This document shows positions 1-8,370 of a stretch of 64,000 nucleotides of DNA, piece after piece. How positions within the stretch are numbered: the first letter of the stretch is position 1; the number at the start of each line of letters is the position of its first letter. This stretch comes from CAYHBO01 sp964354855. GTDB taxonomy: Bacteria > Babelota > Babeliae > Babelales > RVW-14. Under the pieces are notes generated by a model that searched no databases, was not told the origin of the DNA, and saw only the letters and a program-made list of their open reading frames with translations. The translations under genes were made by a program, and so were the position numbers. The DNA is taken from positions 1-64,000 of the forward strand of contig CAYHBO010000001.1 in the NCBI GenBank assembly GCA_964354855.1. The letters run 5' to 3'.

Positions 1-181
1 CTCCCAATAGTTAGTAAATAAATTATAATATATTTCTACCTGAAATAAATTATAGCAGTTTAAATGTTGTAAAATAAAGAATTTAAGGTAATAAAAGTAA
101 AATTAGCCCTTTTCTGTCACTTTATTGGCTTTCTAACACTTTATTGATCTTTCATTGACTATATGAAATTGCATTGTGTAT

Positions 182-190
182 TGTTATAAT
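182..190 (+). promoter_or_regulatory. Extended -10 promoter
   Basis: A TGTTATAAT stretch fits an extended -10 element (TG-N-TATAAT, with the hexamer at 185-190). It lies about 50 bases before the start codon of the secreted protein at 243. No good -35 box is seen at normal spacing, as is usual for extended -10 promoters. The rest of 1-242 is AT-rich and shows no gene. Confidence 0.4.
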
Positions 191-242
191 TATTATGTAT
201 AAATAAATTTTAATATTTAATACAACAATTAAGGAGAATAGT

Positions 243-932
243 ATGAATAACACTAAAAGATTTATCGTTATTACTGCCATAGCAATGGCATTGACCATAA
301 CTCACGAGACACAAGCAGAAGACAAAGTGGCAAAAAGACGAAATACTTTTGCCGTTGAAGACGCCCCAAGACTCGTAAGAAACAAAAGATTATCATCATA
401 CAATAAACGCTCTTCAGATGAAGATCAAGGAGTCACGCCAGAACGTTTAAGCCCACAATCACGGGCCCAATCACCACAACATCAAACAACTCACGTTGAT
501 CCAATGCTGGATCTTGAAAAAGAACTAGAAGTTATCGTTAAACCAAAAACCCCTCATAAAGAGGCCCCAATAATAAAAGAACCTAGAAAAGCTGGCCATC
601 TTAATTTTAAAACCAACGCAGAGCTCAATACTTATGTCGACGGAATGTCAGATCAAGAAGTCGAAGAACATTTCGACTATTTCAGCTACAAGAAATTGCA
701 CACTGATAGCATTAAAGACTCAATCAATTGGGATAGCGTTTCAATGAGAGCAAAGAGGCAACACTTGAAAGATTTCTATGCTCATAACGAACAAGATTCA
801 GTAAAACAGAAAAAAAGATCTGACACAGTCTCCAAAATGTCTGGATTAGAAATACAAGCTAATTTTGGCAAAAACGTAGATCCAGAAAAAGTACGCAAAC
901 TTCATACATTTGAATTCCCTACTGAAGAATAA
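243..932 (+). CDS. Secreted protein of unknown function
   Basis: This is a 229-residue protein I do not recognise. Residues 1-25 form a typical signal peptide: a basic start, a hydrophobic core and a cut site after TQA. The mature part is highly charged and probably poorly ordered up to about residue 120. It is followed by a Lys/Glu-rich, probably helical region containing several Asp/Glu-Tyr-Phe clusters. There are no cysteines after the signal and no catalytic motif. The start is supported by AAGGAG eight bases upstream (231-236) and by an extended -10 promoter. It converges with the prepilin gene, only four bases separating the two stop codons. Export is well supported; the function is unknown. 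Confidence 0.8.
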   Translation: MNNTKRFIVITAIAMALTITHETQAEDKVAKRRNTFAVEDAPRLVRNKRLSSYNKRSSDEDQGVTPERLSPQSRAQSPQHQTTHVDPMLDLEKELEVIVKPKTPHKEAPIIKEPRKAGHLNFKTNAELNTYVDGMSDQEVEEHFDYFSYKKLHTDSIKDSINWDSVSMRAKRQHLKDFYAHNEQDSVKQKKRSDTVSKMSGLEIQANFGKNVDPEKVRKLHTFEFPTEE

Positions 933-936
933 CGCA

Positions 937-1464
937 CTATAACATTACCCACCGATTGCCTTCATATGCATATTTTCTTATGGAGGCAATTTCGGTAATG
1001 CCAATCGTCACAGCAATCATCTTAATTTTTTTCTTATCAAGTAAGTAAATTGTTCCTGATGTAATAGCGCCATTTGGTAAACAGATTATTTTGGGAATTT
1101 CTTTTTTTATATCAAACGTAATCGCTTTCGTCACCAAAGCTTCCGGCTTTGATGGCGGCCCCTTCGTCCCCGACAGAAAACCAAACGAAACCCCATGGAG
1201 CAACTTATCGGTCTGAATCTTAGACTTTGGATATGAGTAGGTATAACTATTTTTATTAAGATCAAACGATAAAATCTGTGATTGATTCGTTGCTATAGCT
1301 TTGTGTTGCACGTAAGCAATCGTCGCACAAAGCACATCCTGCTCACGATAAAGAAAATAATCATCCATAAAACTTAACTTGGGTGCAGCGATAAGAAATA
1401 GTATCAAAATGATGGTGATACTCAGCATCAACTCGATTAACGAGAACGCCGATTTTCTCACCAT
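937..1464 (-). CDS. Type IV prepilin-like / GspH-FimT family protein
   Basis: The N-terminus carries a class III prepilin signal: a short basic leader (MVRKSA) followed by FSLIELML and a hydrophobic helix through about residue 28. Prepilin peptidase would cut before Phe7, and the conserved Glu of the mature helix is present. The residue before the cut is Ala rather than the usual Gly. At 175 residues, with a small beta-rich C-terminal part, it resembles GspH/FimT pseudopilins more than major pilins. AAGGAG lies just before the ATG, so the GTG one codon later is an equally good start. It follows ruvA by 13 bases. A pilO-pilP-pilQ set at the other end of the window shows that the cell builds a type IV pilus or related secretion machine. 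Confidence 0.75.
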   Translation of the reverse strand: MVRKSAFSLIELMLSITIILILFLIAAPKLSFMDDYFLYREQDVLCATIAYVQHKAIATNQSQILSFDLNKNSYTYSYPKSKIQTDKLLHGVSFGFLSGTKGPPSKPEALVTKAITFDIKKEIPKIICLPNGAITSGTIYLLDKKKIKMIAVTIGITEIASIRKYAYEGNRWVML

Positions 1465-1477
1465 CTCTCCTTAGAAT

Positions 1478-2083
1478 TTATTGCTTTGAAGCTGATAAAA
1501 ACGATAACGCCGATCGAATTAATTGGTCCAGTGAGCCATTTTGATCCCGATACTTTTCACCAAGATAATGAAGAGCTTTGTTAACTTCAGATTTTGAATA
1601 GTTGAGCGAATTCAACACTTCACTCACATTTTGCCAGTGCACAAAATTTTCTTGCGATTCGACCACAACACCACCAGACGAAATAAGTTTCTGAACTTTA
1701 TGCTTAAGTTGCACGATCAACTGCTCAGCTTTTTTTGCACCAATACCATTTACTTTACTGAGTTGTTTTTCATCCTGAGTAGTGATGCACTCAAGAAACT
1801 GCCCCGCCGTAAGGCACGAAAGCACACTTAATCCGATACTCGGTCCAATCTTTGGGCAATCAATAATCATTAAAAAAACTTGTCGTTCAAGTAACGTCTG
1901 AAAGCCATACAAGCTTGGTCCATTTTCTTGGTTCCAATGCAAATACGTGTGCAACGTTGCTTGCGTGTCTTTGGTAAGTTTTTGCGCCTGTGGCACATGC
2001 AACGCTAAGCCAAAATTACCTATCTCAAGAACAACAGATTTTTCTTTTACGTCTTTAACGGTACCGGTTATGTAAGTAAGCAT
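1478..2083 (-). CDS. ruvA: Holliday junction branch migration protein RuvA
   Basis: RuvA binds four-way DNA junctions as a tetramer and loads the RuvB motor. At 201 residues it has the normal length. The order is an N-terminal OB-type domain (about 1-62, starting MLTYITGTV), two helix-hairpin-helix motifs (CPKIGPSIGLSVL near 75 and VNGIGAKKAEQLI near 110), and a C-terminal three-helix domain (about 150-195) that contacts RuvB. The first hairpin is PKIGP rather than the usual VGP/PGIG form, which is mild divergence. Neither ruvB nor ruvC is in this window. The downstream prepilin gene is 13 bases away and may be cotranscribed. Confidence 0.93.
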   Translation of the reverse strand: MLTYITGTVKDVKEKSVVLEIGNFGLALHVPQAQKLTKDTQATLHTYLHWNQENGPSLYGFQTLLERQVFLMIIDCPKIGPSIGLSVLSCLTAGQFLECITTQDEKQLSKVNGIGAKKAEQLIVQLKHKVQKLISSGGVVVESQENFVHWQNVSEVLNSLNYSKSEVNKALHYLGEKYRDQNGSLDQLIRSALSFLSASKQ

Positions 2084-2130
2084 AATTCTTTGACTTTCAA
2101 AGCTCTTTGAGTTTCTTATCTAAGAAAGAA

Positions 2131-2164
2131 AATAGGGCTGCTTTCATAAAAAAGCAACCCTATT
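2131..2164 (-). terminator. Hairpin terminator after the lipoprotein gene
   Basis: AATAGGGCTGCTTT pairs with AAAGCAACCCTATT across a short loop, 14 pairs with one G-U. On the minus strand the stem is followed by a T-rich run (TTTTCTTTCTT). It lies between the lipoprotein stop and the ruvA start, so it should end lipoprotein transcription and separate the two genes. Confidence 0.7.
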
Positions 2165-2184
2165 GAAAATCAAGTTCGTACTAT

Positions 2185-2808
2185 CTACAACGCAACTGTA
2201 TAGCGTAAATCTTTATTAGCCGATTCTAATGACTCAACCGTAAAAACTAACTTCTTGTAAAAGTTTTCTTGTCGTACAAACATAATTTTATTAATTGTTG
2301 TCCCTGGAGAAAGATAGACGCGTGCACTACGATCAATGCATCGTTTTTGGAAATCATGATTAAGTTGTCGGTTACAAATCATCGATTTTGTTCCATCATA
2401 TAACCCAACATAAATAAGAGGGAAGAGCACCGGAAGCAATAAGAATCCTGGAATCATCCAGGTCAAAGTACGTTTTGCAACATGTAGATGCATATCCCGC
2501 GCTACACCCTTTACCGGCTCAAGACAAAGATTTATCGATTGACCATTGAGGATATAAGTTTGCTCACTATGGTTACTGATAGAAAGTTGAATCGCCTTAT
2601 AATCTTTCTTCTCAATATTTCTACTAAAAACGCGTCGACAATCATTATAAGACAAGGTATGTGCAGCAACTGCAATTCCATCAAGTTCTTGCTCTATCCC
2701 AAAAGAATGCCCAATTGGCTTAGGAGAATATTTAGCGCAACCAGGCGCCACCAATATTATAACACTCAAATAAAGTAACGCATATTTTTTAGTTTGACGT
2801 AAAAACAT
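2185..2808 (-). CDS. Putative lipoprotein
   Basis: A 207-residue protein with a lipoprotein signal: a basic N-terminus, a hydrophobic core and the lipobox VAPGC, which would place the lipidated cysteine at residue 24. A second hydrophobic stretch around residues 112-137 (containing FLLLPVLFPLIYVGLYDG) looks like a transmembrane hairpin or helix, so the protein may be anchored twice. The remainder is mixed alpha/beta with several cysteines. I do not recognise the family. The gene stands alone, ends in a hairpin terminator, and is divergent from the AAA ATPase gene at 2987. Confidence 0.7.
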   Translation of the reverse strand: MFLRQTKKYALLYLSVIILVAPGCAKYSPKPIGHSFGIEQELDGIAVAAHTLSYNDCRRVFSRNIEKKDYKAIQLSISNHSEQTYILNGQSINLCLEPVKGVARDMHLHVAKRTLTWMIPGFLLLPVLFPLIYVGLYDGTKSMICNRQLNHDFQKRCIDRSARVYLSPGTTINKIMFVRQENFYKKLVFTVESLESANKDLRYTVAL

Positions 2809-2936
2809 ATAAAACCTATTTTCTATTATGAAACTTATTATAAATTATTCGAATTTAATTGAATAATTTAATCTTATTGCATATCTTACATGTGTCAACT
2901 TTTTAGTTAACAACGTAGTGTAAGAAAGAAGTAAGA

Positions 2937-2966
2937 CCTGGATCCCTACTTTCGCAGGGACGACGT
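2937..2966. repeat. Family A palindromic element, single diverged arm
   Basis: The sequence CCTGGATCCC...CAGGGACGACGT matches one arm of the family A element found in pairs elsewhere in the window. It has several substitutions and no partner arm nearby. TCCCT and AGGGA inside it can form a small hairpin. It sits 20 bases before the start of the AAA ATPase gene, so its insertion may have shaped that leader. Confidence 0.6.
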
Positions 2967-2986
2967 ATAGACCGGAAGTTTATTCT

Positions 2987-3985
2987 ATGATCAATAAAAA
3001 ATATAGCCTCTTATTCGTTATCATGCTCTTTGTAAACAGCACAGTTTATAGTTATACGCCGCTATTCCACTTATTTAAAGTTTTTGGCAACCTTGGTAAA
3101 GTCCATGGAGATCTTGCAGAAAGAATTTTCAACCCCAGCAAAAAGAGTACCAACCCTTTACCTACCGTTACCAGAAGCTCTCTTGATGACATTACCAGAA
3201 CCCCACACAATAAGCCGGCAGATCAAGATAAAGTTAAATTTTCAGAAATCATTGGTATTGATGAAATTTTAACCGACATAAAAGAAGTAGTTGAATACAT
3301 CAAAAACCCAAAGAAATACAAAGACCTTGGTGCAAAACCATACAAAGGAATTCTTCTTGAAGGGCCGCCGGGCAGTGGTAAGACTATGATCGCCAAAGCA
3401 ATTGCCACCGAAGCTGACTGTAACATTGAGTACGCCTCTGCATCTTCATTTGTTGAAATGTACGTAGGCGTCGGCGCAAAACGTGTTCGAGACCTTTTTG
3501 AAGCTGCACGTAAAAAGAAACCTACCATTATTTTCATAGATGAGCTTGATGCCATCGGCGCCGTAACTCGCGGTGCTGGCGGCAATGAAGAATATCGTCA
3601 AACGTTAAACGAACTCTTATGCCAAATGGATGGCTTTAAGGGCGATGAAGGCGTCATTGTTATCGGTGCAACCAACCATGCAAAATCTTTAGACTCAGCA
3701 CTCAAAAGAGCAGGGCGCTTTGACCGGATCATTACGGTCCCCTTGCCAAACCTTGATGCACGTATAAAAATATTAAATCATACCAAAAGCAAATTGCCTT
3801 CGGTTAACGTTTCTGATGAGTACATTGCTCAACTTGCCAAAGATGCTTATGGATTGACCGCATCTGATTTAAACAATATCTTCAATGAAGCAGCTATGTT
3901 AGCAGTACGAGAAAATGCAACGATCGTCGATGAAAAACATATGACAGTTGCGGCTAAAAAGATTATTTCTGAAAGAAGAAAGTAA
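2987..3985 (+). CDS. FtsH-like AAA ATPase lacking the peptidase domain
   Basis: A single AAA+ module closely resembling the FtsH ATPase domain: Walker A GPPGSGKT at 126-133, the pore loop region [19 protein letters not shown], Walker B IIFIDELDA near 182-190, and a second region of homology ending in the arginine finger motif RAGRFDR. After the AAA lid (about 255-332) the protein stops. There is no HEXXH zinc protease domain, so it cannot be a proteolytic FtsH. Residues 1-22 form a signal peptide or one membrane segment, followed by a linker of about 70 residues. With one N-terminal segment the ATPase would be predicted outside the inner membrane, where ATP is scarce. It may be exported, or have unusual topology. 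GGAAG precedes the ATG. It converges with a similar gene at 4028-5137. Confidence 0.85.
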   Translation: MINKKYSLLFVIMLFVNSTVYSYTPLFHLFKVFGNLGKVHGDLAERIFNPSKKSTNPLPTVTRSSLDDITRTPHNKPADQDKVKFSEIIGIDEILTDIKEVVEYIKNPKKYKDLGAKPYKGILLEGPPGSGKTMIAKAIATEADCNIEYASASSFVEMYVGVGAKRVRDLFEAARKKKPTIIFIDELDAIGAVTRGAGGNEEYRQTLNELLCQMDGFKGDEGVIVIGATNHAKSLDSALKRAGRFDRIITVPLPNLDARIKILNHTKSKLPSVNVSDEYIAQLAKDAYGLTASDLNNIFNEAAMLAVRENATIVDEKHMTVAAKKIISERRK

Positions 3986-4027
3986 GTGATTACAATATAA
4001 TTTTATATGGCAATAAGATTATGCCTC

Positions 4028-5137
4028 TTACTTCTTACATCGTTCATTAATAATTTTTTGTGCTGCTCGATCAAGCTGCTCTTCAGACACCATTGCTGTT
4101 TTTTCGCGTACCGCAATAAATCCTGCTTCACTAAAGATATTTTTAAGATCGGCTGCCGTTAGCCCTTCGGTATCATAGCTTAGTTTTTTAAGAAATACCG
4201 GTGACACCTTCAATGAATCCGATTTATTACGCAAGTACTCTAATAATGCATAACGCCCTGGCTGATCAAGTAATGGCACACTAATAAGCCGGTCAAAACG
4301 CCCTCCACGCATAAGTGCATGGTCTAAAGCTTTGGCGTTATTTGTAGCACCAATCACCAACACATCTTCCAGATCTTCAAACCCATCCAATTGACACAAA
4401 AGCTCATTAAGCGTTTGCCGGTACTCTTCATTGCCTCCAATATCACGACTTGCTGCCCCAATAGCATCCAATTCATCAATAAAAACAATGGCTGGCTTAG
4501 CAATGCGCGCCTGCTCAAAAAGCTCTCGTACCCGTTTTGCGCCGACCCCAACATGCATTTCAACAAAAGATGATGCCGATGCATAAAAAAAGGCACATTG
4601 AGTCTCACAAGCAAGCGCTCGAGCAATCATGGTTTTTCCGGTTCCTGGAGGGCCCTCAAGCAAGATTCCTTTAGGCATGATGGCACCAACACGCCGATAT
4701 TTATCAGGACTTTTAAGGTAATTAACCATCTCTTTGATATCACCCAAAAGGGTATCTAAGCCTATAATATCTGAAAAAGAAACCGGCTTAACCTTATCTT
4801 TGGCAAACATATCAACCGAATTTTTAGACTCATAAGCAAGCATCGGATCTAACGAGCAGGTTGATAGGTAATGGTTTCGCTTTGTCCGTAGAATGTTATA
4901 AGTAATAATGCCACCCAGTATTCCACAAACCAATCCTCCCATAGGCCATATCCGCCGGACTTGAGAATCATGATTCATCCATAAGCCAGCTCCTGCAAGT
5001 AACCCTATGACTCCTCCCATACAGGCACTTGACCCAATCAATGCCCGCTGCGTTGAAAGCGCGCCATTGCAAGGCATATCAATGATAAAAAACAGTACAA
5101 ACAGAATATTAAAATAGTATTTTATCTGATAAATCAT
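4028..5137 (-). CDS. Membrane FtsH-like AAA ATPase lacking the peptidase domain
   Basis: A 369-residue relative of the gene at 2987. From this ATG, a hydrophobic N-terminal segment (about 9-22) is followed by two glycine-rich membrane segments (about 38-54 and 66-82). The AAA module then has Walker A GPPGTGKT at 162-169, Walker [10 protein letters not shown], and the arginine finger region RGGRFDR. The C-terminal lid ends at the stop; no HEXXH peptidase domain is present. A TTG ten codons upstream keeps the frame open, but the ATG gives a cleaner hydrophobic N-terminus. The two ATPase genes face each other across 42 bases and share long identical stretches ([25 protein letters not shown]), which points to duplication. 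The full FtsH protease is encoded separately at 25493. Confidence 0.83.
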   Translation of the reverse strand: MIYQIKYYFNILFVLFFIIDMPCNGALSTQRALIGSSACMGGVIGLLAGAGLWMNHDSQVRRIWPMGGLVCGILGGIITYNILRTKRNHYLSTCSLDPMLAYESKNSVDMFAKDKVKPVSFSDIIGLDTLLGDIKEMVNYLKSPDKYRRVGAIMPKGILLEGPPGTGKTMIARALACETQCAFFYASASSFVEMHVGVGAKRVRELFEQARIAKPAIVFIDELDAIGAASRDIGGNEEYRQTLNELLCQLDGFEDLEDVLVIGATNNAKALDHALMRGGRFDRLISVPLLDQPGRYALLEYLRNKSDSLKVSPVFLKKLSYDTEGLTAADLKNIFSEAGFIAVREKTAMVSEEQLDRAAQKIINERCKK

Positions 5138-5252
5138 AAGGGTATACGTAATATTGCACGTGACCAATAACCATGCTAGGATAACGCATCAAGCAAACGA
5201 AGCTTAACAAAAAATCATACTCTCTATTCAACTAAAACCAAAAGGCGATTTT

Positions 5253-6815
5253 ATGCATTTCAATAAATACGTACCTATGTTTTTCTTACTAGTCACTGTA
5301 ATTCAGCCAATTTGTCAATCTGAACCTCAGACTAAAATCGAACCGCTGACTCAATCTACCCCTAAAGAATGGGATGCCATCTTTGACATTGCAAAAAAAT
5401 CGGTCGTACAAATTTTTACCTACAGCGGCTCATATGACATTTTCAGACCCTATAAAACCCCAAGTGTTGGTGGTAGCCGAGGGACCGGATTCTTTTTAGA
5501 TCATGATGGTTATATGCTCACCAACTTTCACGTGGTCGCTAACGCACTAGCAATCTTTATTCAAACCACACAAACAGGTAAAGAACAATTTCGTGCAGAC
5601 ATTATAGGGGTACACCCAGAACGTGACTTAGCCCTCATCAAACTCTCTGATAGCGAGCATGCACGCCTCAAAAACATGCTTAACGTTGAAAAACTTCCAT
5701 CACTCCCATTTGTTCAAGATTCAGATTTAACCAAAGAAACACAAAAAATCTTGTTAGTCGGGTATCCGCTGGGAGAAGAAAATATTAAAGCTTCATTGGG
5801 TGACTGTTCAGGCAGAGAATACTACCCGCGTAATGGCAGCATGATTCAAACAACCGTACCAACAAACCATGGTAATTCTGGAGGCCCATACTTCAATAAA
5901 AATGGTGAGATTGTGGGTGTATGCGCCGCTAAAATTGACTCAGACGAAGTTGATAATGTTGCCTACTTCATTCCGGCTAACACAGTAAAAATTGTTCTCG
6001 ATGACCTTTACGCTAAAAAGATCACTTCAAACCCTTTCTGGGGCTGCAATCCTATCCCAACAACAGAACACACCAACAAGTATTTACAATGCAAAAGAGA
6101 TGGCGGAGTTTACCTTGCCGAAGTCTATGAAGGATCACTTACTGAAGAGTATGGTTTTAAAAAGGGTGATATTGTATACACCATCAATGGACTTCTGGTT
6201 GATCACTTCGGACACGTCAAGCTCCCTGCTATGGATACAAAAATTGAAATTTATGATTACCTGAGCAGATTTCCACTTGGTAGCACGGTCATATTTGAAC
6301 TGTATCGTGATGGACAAGAACGGGTCATCAGTATTACTTCCAAAGAAACGGAAAGATTCAAGGTCAATCCGTTTTACCCATGGTTACAAGAACCGCTTGA
6401 TTATGAAGTGATCGGGGGACTTGTTTTAGTACAACTAACAACCAACCATCTTGATGTGCTTAAAAAACATACCCCTTCAATTACTAAATATTTAAAACCT
6501 AAAAAACGCCTTGAAGCACGCATTATTGTTACAGACGTTTTACCATCGTCCCCTGCATTCAAAAGCCGCTGCTTCACTATGGATGGTGATCGATTCGTTA
6601 AACAAATTAATGGCCAATCAATTGCAACGATACAAGATTTCCGCGATGCAATCATCGCAGGCAAAGATGGAGAATTTATTACCATAGAAACCGATGCGGG
6701 CTCTCTGATTGCGCTATCGATCAAGGAAATTCTTGAACAAGAAGCTCAACTGATACAGCAATATGCTTATCCAAAATCTGGCTTAATTGATGTGTTAACA
6801 AGCAGCAGAAAGTAG
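5253..6815 (+). CDS. Periplasmic HtrA/Deg-type serine protease
   Basis: A trypsin-fold quality-control protease. Residues 1-24 are a signal peptide. The catalytic triad is complete: His93 (NFHVV), Asp125 (ERDLAL) and Ser209 in GNSGGP. Two C-terminal regions fit PDZ domains: about 270-370, with the GSLTEEYGFKKGD core, and about 430-500, with VKQINGQSIATIQDFRDAI. At 520 residues it is longer than E. coli DegP (about 475). Between the PDZ regions lies a stretch of about 60 residues also seen in the next gene. It is the first of two tandem HtrA genes leading into an HD-GYP gene. It probably degrades or refolds damaged envelope proteins. Confidence 0.88.
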   Translation: MHFNKYVPMFFLLVTVIQPICQSEPQTKIEPLTQSTPKEWDAIFDIAKKSVVQIFTYSGSYDIFRPYKTPSVGGSRGTGFFLDHDGYMLTNFHVVANALAIFIQTTQTGKEQFRADIIGVHPERDLALIKLSDSEHARLKNMLNVEKLPSLPFVQDSDLTKETQKILLVGYPLGEENIKASLGDCSGREYYPRNGSMIQTTVPTNHGNSGGPYFNKNGEIVGVCAAKIDSDEVDNVAYFIPANTVKIVLDDLYAKKITSNPFWGCNPIPTTEHTNKYLQCKRDGGVYLAEVYEGSLTEEYGFKKGDIVYTINGLLVDHFGHVKLPAMDTKIEIYDYLSRFPLGSTVIFELYRDGQERVISITSKETERFKVNPFYPWLQEPLDYEVIGGLVLVQLTTNHLDVLKKHTPSITKYLKPKKRLEARIIVTDVLPSSPAFKSRCFTMDGDRFVKQINGQSIATIQDFRDAIIAGKDGEFITIETDAGSLIALSIKEILEQEAQLIQQYAYPKSGLIDVLTSSRK

Positions 6816-6842
6816 ATTTAAACAAGAAGCTAATCAAATACC

Positions 6843-6860
6843 GGGGCGGCTAGCCGCCCC
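6843..6860 (+). terminator. Strong GC palindrome after the first HtrA gene
   Basis: GGGGCGGC-TA-GCCGCCCC is a perfect 18-base palindrome 27 bases after the stop codon. No T-run follows directly (the first T6 is about 20 bases on), so it is either an imperfect terminator or an RNA-stabilising hairpin between the two HtrA genes. Confidence 0.45.
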
Positions 6861-6891
6861 AATCACTCCCCTTCACAACTTTTTTATCTCA

Positions 6892-6925
6892 AGTCTACTT
6901 AAATAAATAAACTTTCAAGTAGACT
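6892..6925. repeat. Nine-base inverted repeat before the second HtrA gene
   Basis: AGTCTACTT (6892-6900) is matched by AAGTAGACT (6917-6925) across a 16-base AT-rich spacer, 44 bases before the ATG at 6969. Such a dyad could be an operator or a leader hairpin. There is no T-run downstream, so a terminator is less likely. Confidence 0.45.
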
Positions 6926-6968
6926 GCAAAATGGTTATCTGTTTTATTGTCGAAGAAAGGAGTGTTTC

Positions 6969-8363
6969 ATGAAACAAAATGGGCACAATGCGGTTGCGCA
7001 AATATTTTCTCAAGCGGCACCATTTAATTGGCTAGAACCATACAAACCACGCGACCAGGTAGAAATTGTTGGCAGTGGTTTTTTCATTGATGATAAAGGT
7101 CATATGATCACGAACTATCATGTCATTGCTGAAGCCGCAAGTATCCTGGTACAAATCCCCGCCATGGGTAAAGAACAGTTGGAAATTGATATTATCGGGG
7201 TATGCCCTGAGCGAGATATTGCCATTCTCAAACTTTCTGAAACATCACTCAAAAAAATAATCTCACAAGTTGGGCGTGTTGAATTTCTAACCATCGGCGA
7301 TTCAGATCATTTAAAAAGAAATCAGGCGATTTATACCCTCGGATACCCACTTGGACAAGATTCATTGAAAACAACCCAAGGAATTATCAGTGGACGCCAA
7401 GATGTCCTGGGCGATTCATTTCTCCAAATAACCGCAGCCCTTAACCCAGGCAACTCTGGAGGTCCATCACTCAACGAAGATGGAGAAGTAATCGGCATTA
7501 ACACCGCTATTGTCCCTGATGCACAAAGTGTTGGTTATATCATTCCCATCAGCGATGTAAAACCAATTATTCAAGATCTTTTCAAAATGAAGTTACTGCG
7601 CAGACCAATTTTAGGCTGCGAAATGAACTATACCTCTCCCGACATGCTCCGCTATTTTGGAAACCCTGAACCAGGAGGACTCTACATTGCACGCATTTAT
7701 CAAAATAGTTTATTTGATAAAGCAGGCATCAAAGAAGGCGATATGCTCTATGAAATTGGTGGGAACGTTATTGACATGTACGGCGAAACGAATGTTTCAT
7801 GGTCAGAAGATAAAGTCTCATTAATTACTGTCATTGATCGTTTTAGTATGGGGCAAAAAATATCACTAACCATATACCGTAAAGGTATAAAAATTGAGGC
7901 TTCGTTTATTTTTTCTCTTTTAGAACTTCCGGCTACACGCGCTATGTTCCCAGGTTTTGAAGATATCGACTATGAAATTTTTGGCGGCATGATTGTAATG
8001 AACTTAACATTAAACCATCTATCTCGCTTTACAGAACTTGATCCATTTCTCATGCGCTTTCATCAACGAGAATATCAGTATACTCCCGAACTTCTGATCA
8101 GCTGCATCTTTGCAAACACACAATTACATAAATCTCGTACAGCGTCCCCCGGAGACCTTATTGATCAAATTAATGGCAAAGAAGTACGTACCCTTGATGA
8201 TTTTCGCAAAGCGGTTGCTCAAAGTTCCGAATTTTTAACAATTAAAACTAAGAATAAAAAGTTTACCGTCCTTGAAGTAAATAAACTGTTACATGAAGAA
8301 ATAATGCTTACCCAGGAATATCATTACACCACATCAAATCTTATTGGAATCCTCACCAAATAA
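6969..8363 (+). CDS. Second HtrA/Deg-type serine protease, no signal peptide
   Basis: A 464-residue paralogue of the preceding protease with an intact triad: His51 (NYHVIA), Asp83 (ERDIAI) and Ser163 (GNSGGP). Two PDZ-like regions follow (about 210-310, with the NSLFDKAGIKEGD core, and about 385-445, with IDQINGKEVRTLDDFRKAV). Unlike its neighbour it begins almost directly with the protease fold. The ATG has a strong AAAGGAG site eight bases upstream, and no signal peptide or membrane segment is visible. Either it acts in the cytoplasm, or the original N-terminus was lost or replaced. Gene order suggests duplication of the 5253 gene followed by divergence. The HD-GYP gene begins seven bases after its stop. 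Confidence 0.86.
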   Translation: MKQNGHNAVAQIFSQAAPFNWLEPYKPRDQVEIVGSGFFIDDKGHMITNYHVIAEAASILVQIPAMGKEQLEIDIIGVCPERDIAILKLSETSLKKIISQVGRVEFLTIGDSDHLKRNQAIYTLGYPLGQDSLKTTQGIISGRQDVLGDSFLQITAALNPGNSGGPSLNEDGEVIGINTAIVPDAQSVGYIIPISDVKPIIQDLFKMKLLRRPILGCEMNYTSPDMLRYFGNPEPGGLYIARIYQNSLFDKAGIKEGDMLYEIGGNVIDMYGETNVSWSEDKVSLITVIDRFSMGQKISLTIYRKGIKIEASFIFSLLELPATRAMFPGFEDIDYEIFGGMIVMNLTLNHLSRFTELDPFLMRFHQREYQYTPELLISCIFANTQLHKSRTASPGDLIDQINGKEVRTLDDFRKAVAQSSEFLTIKTKNKKFTVLEVNKLLHEEIMLTQEYHYTTSNLIGILTK

Positions 8364-8370
8364 TGGAAAT

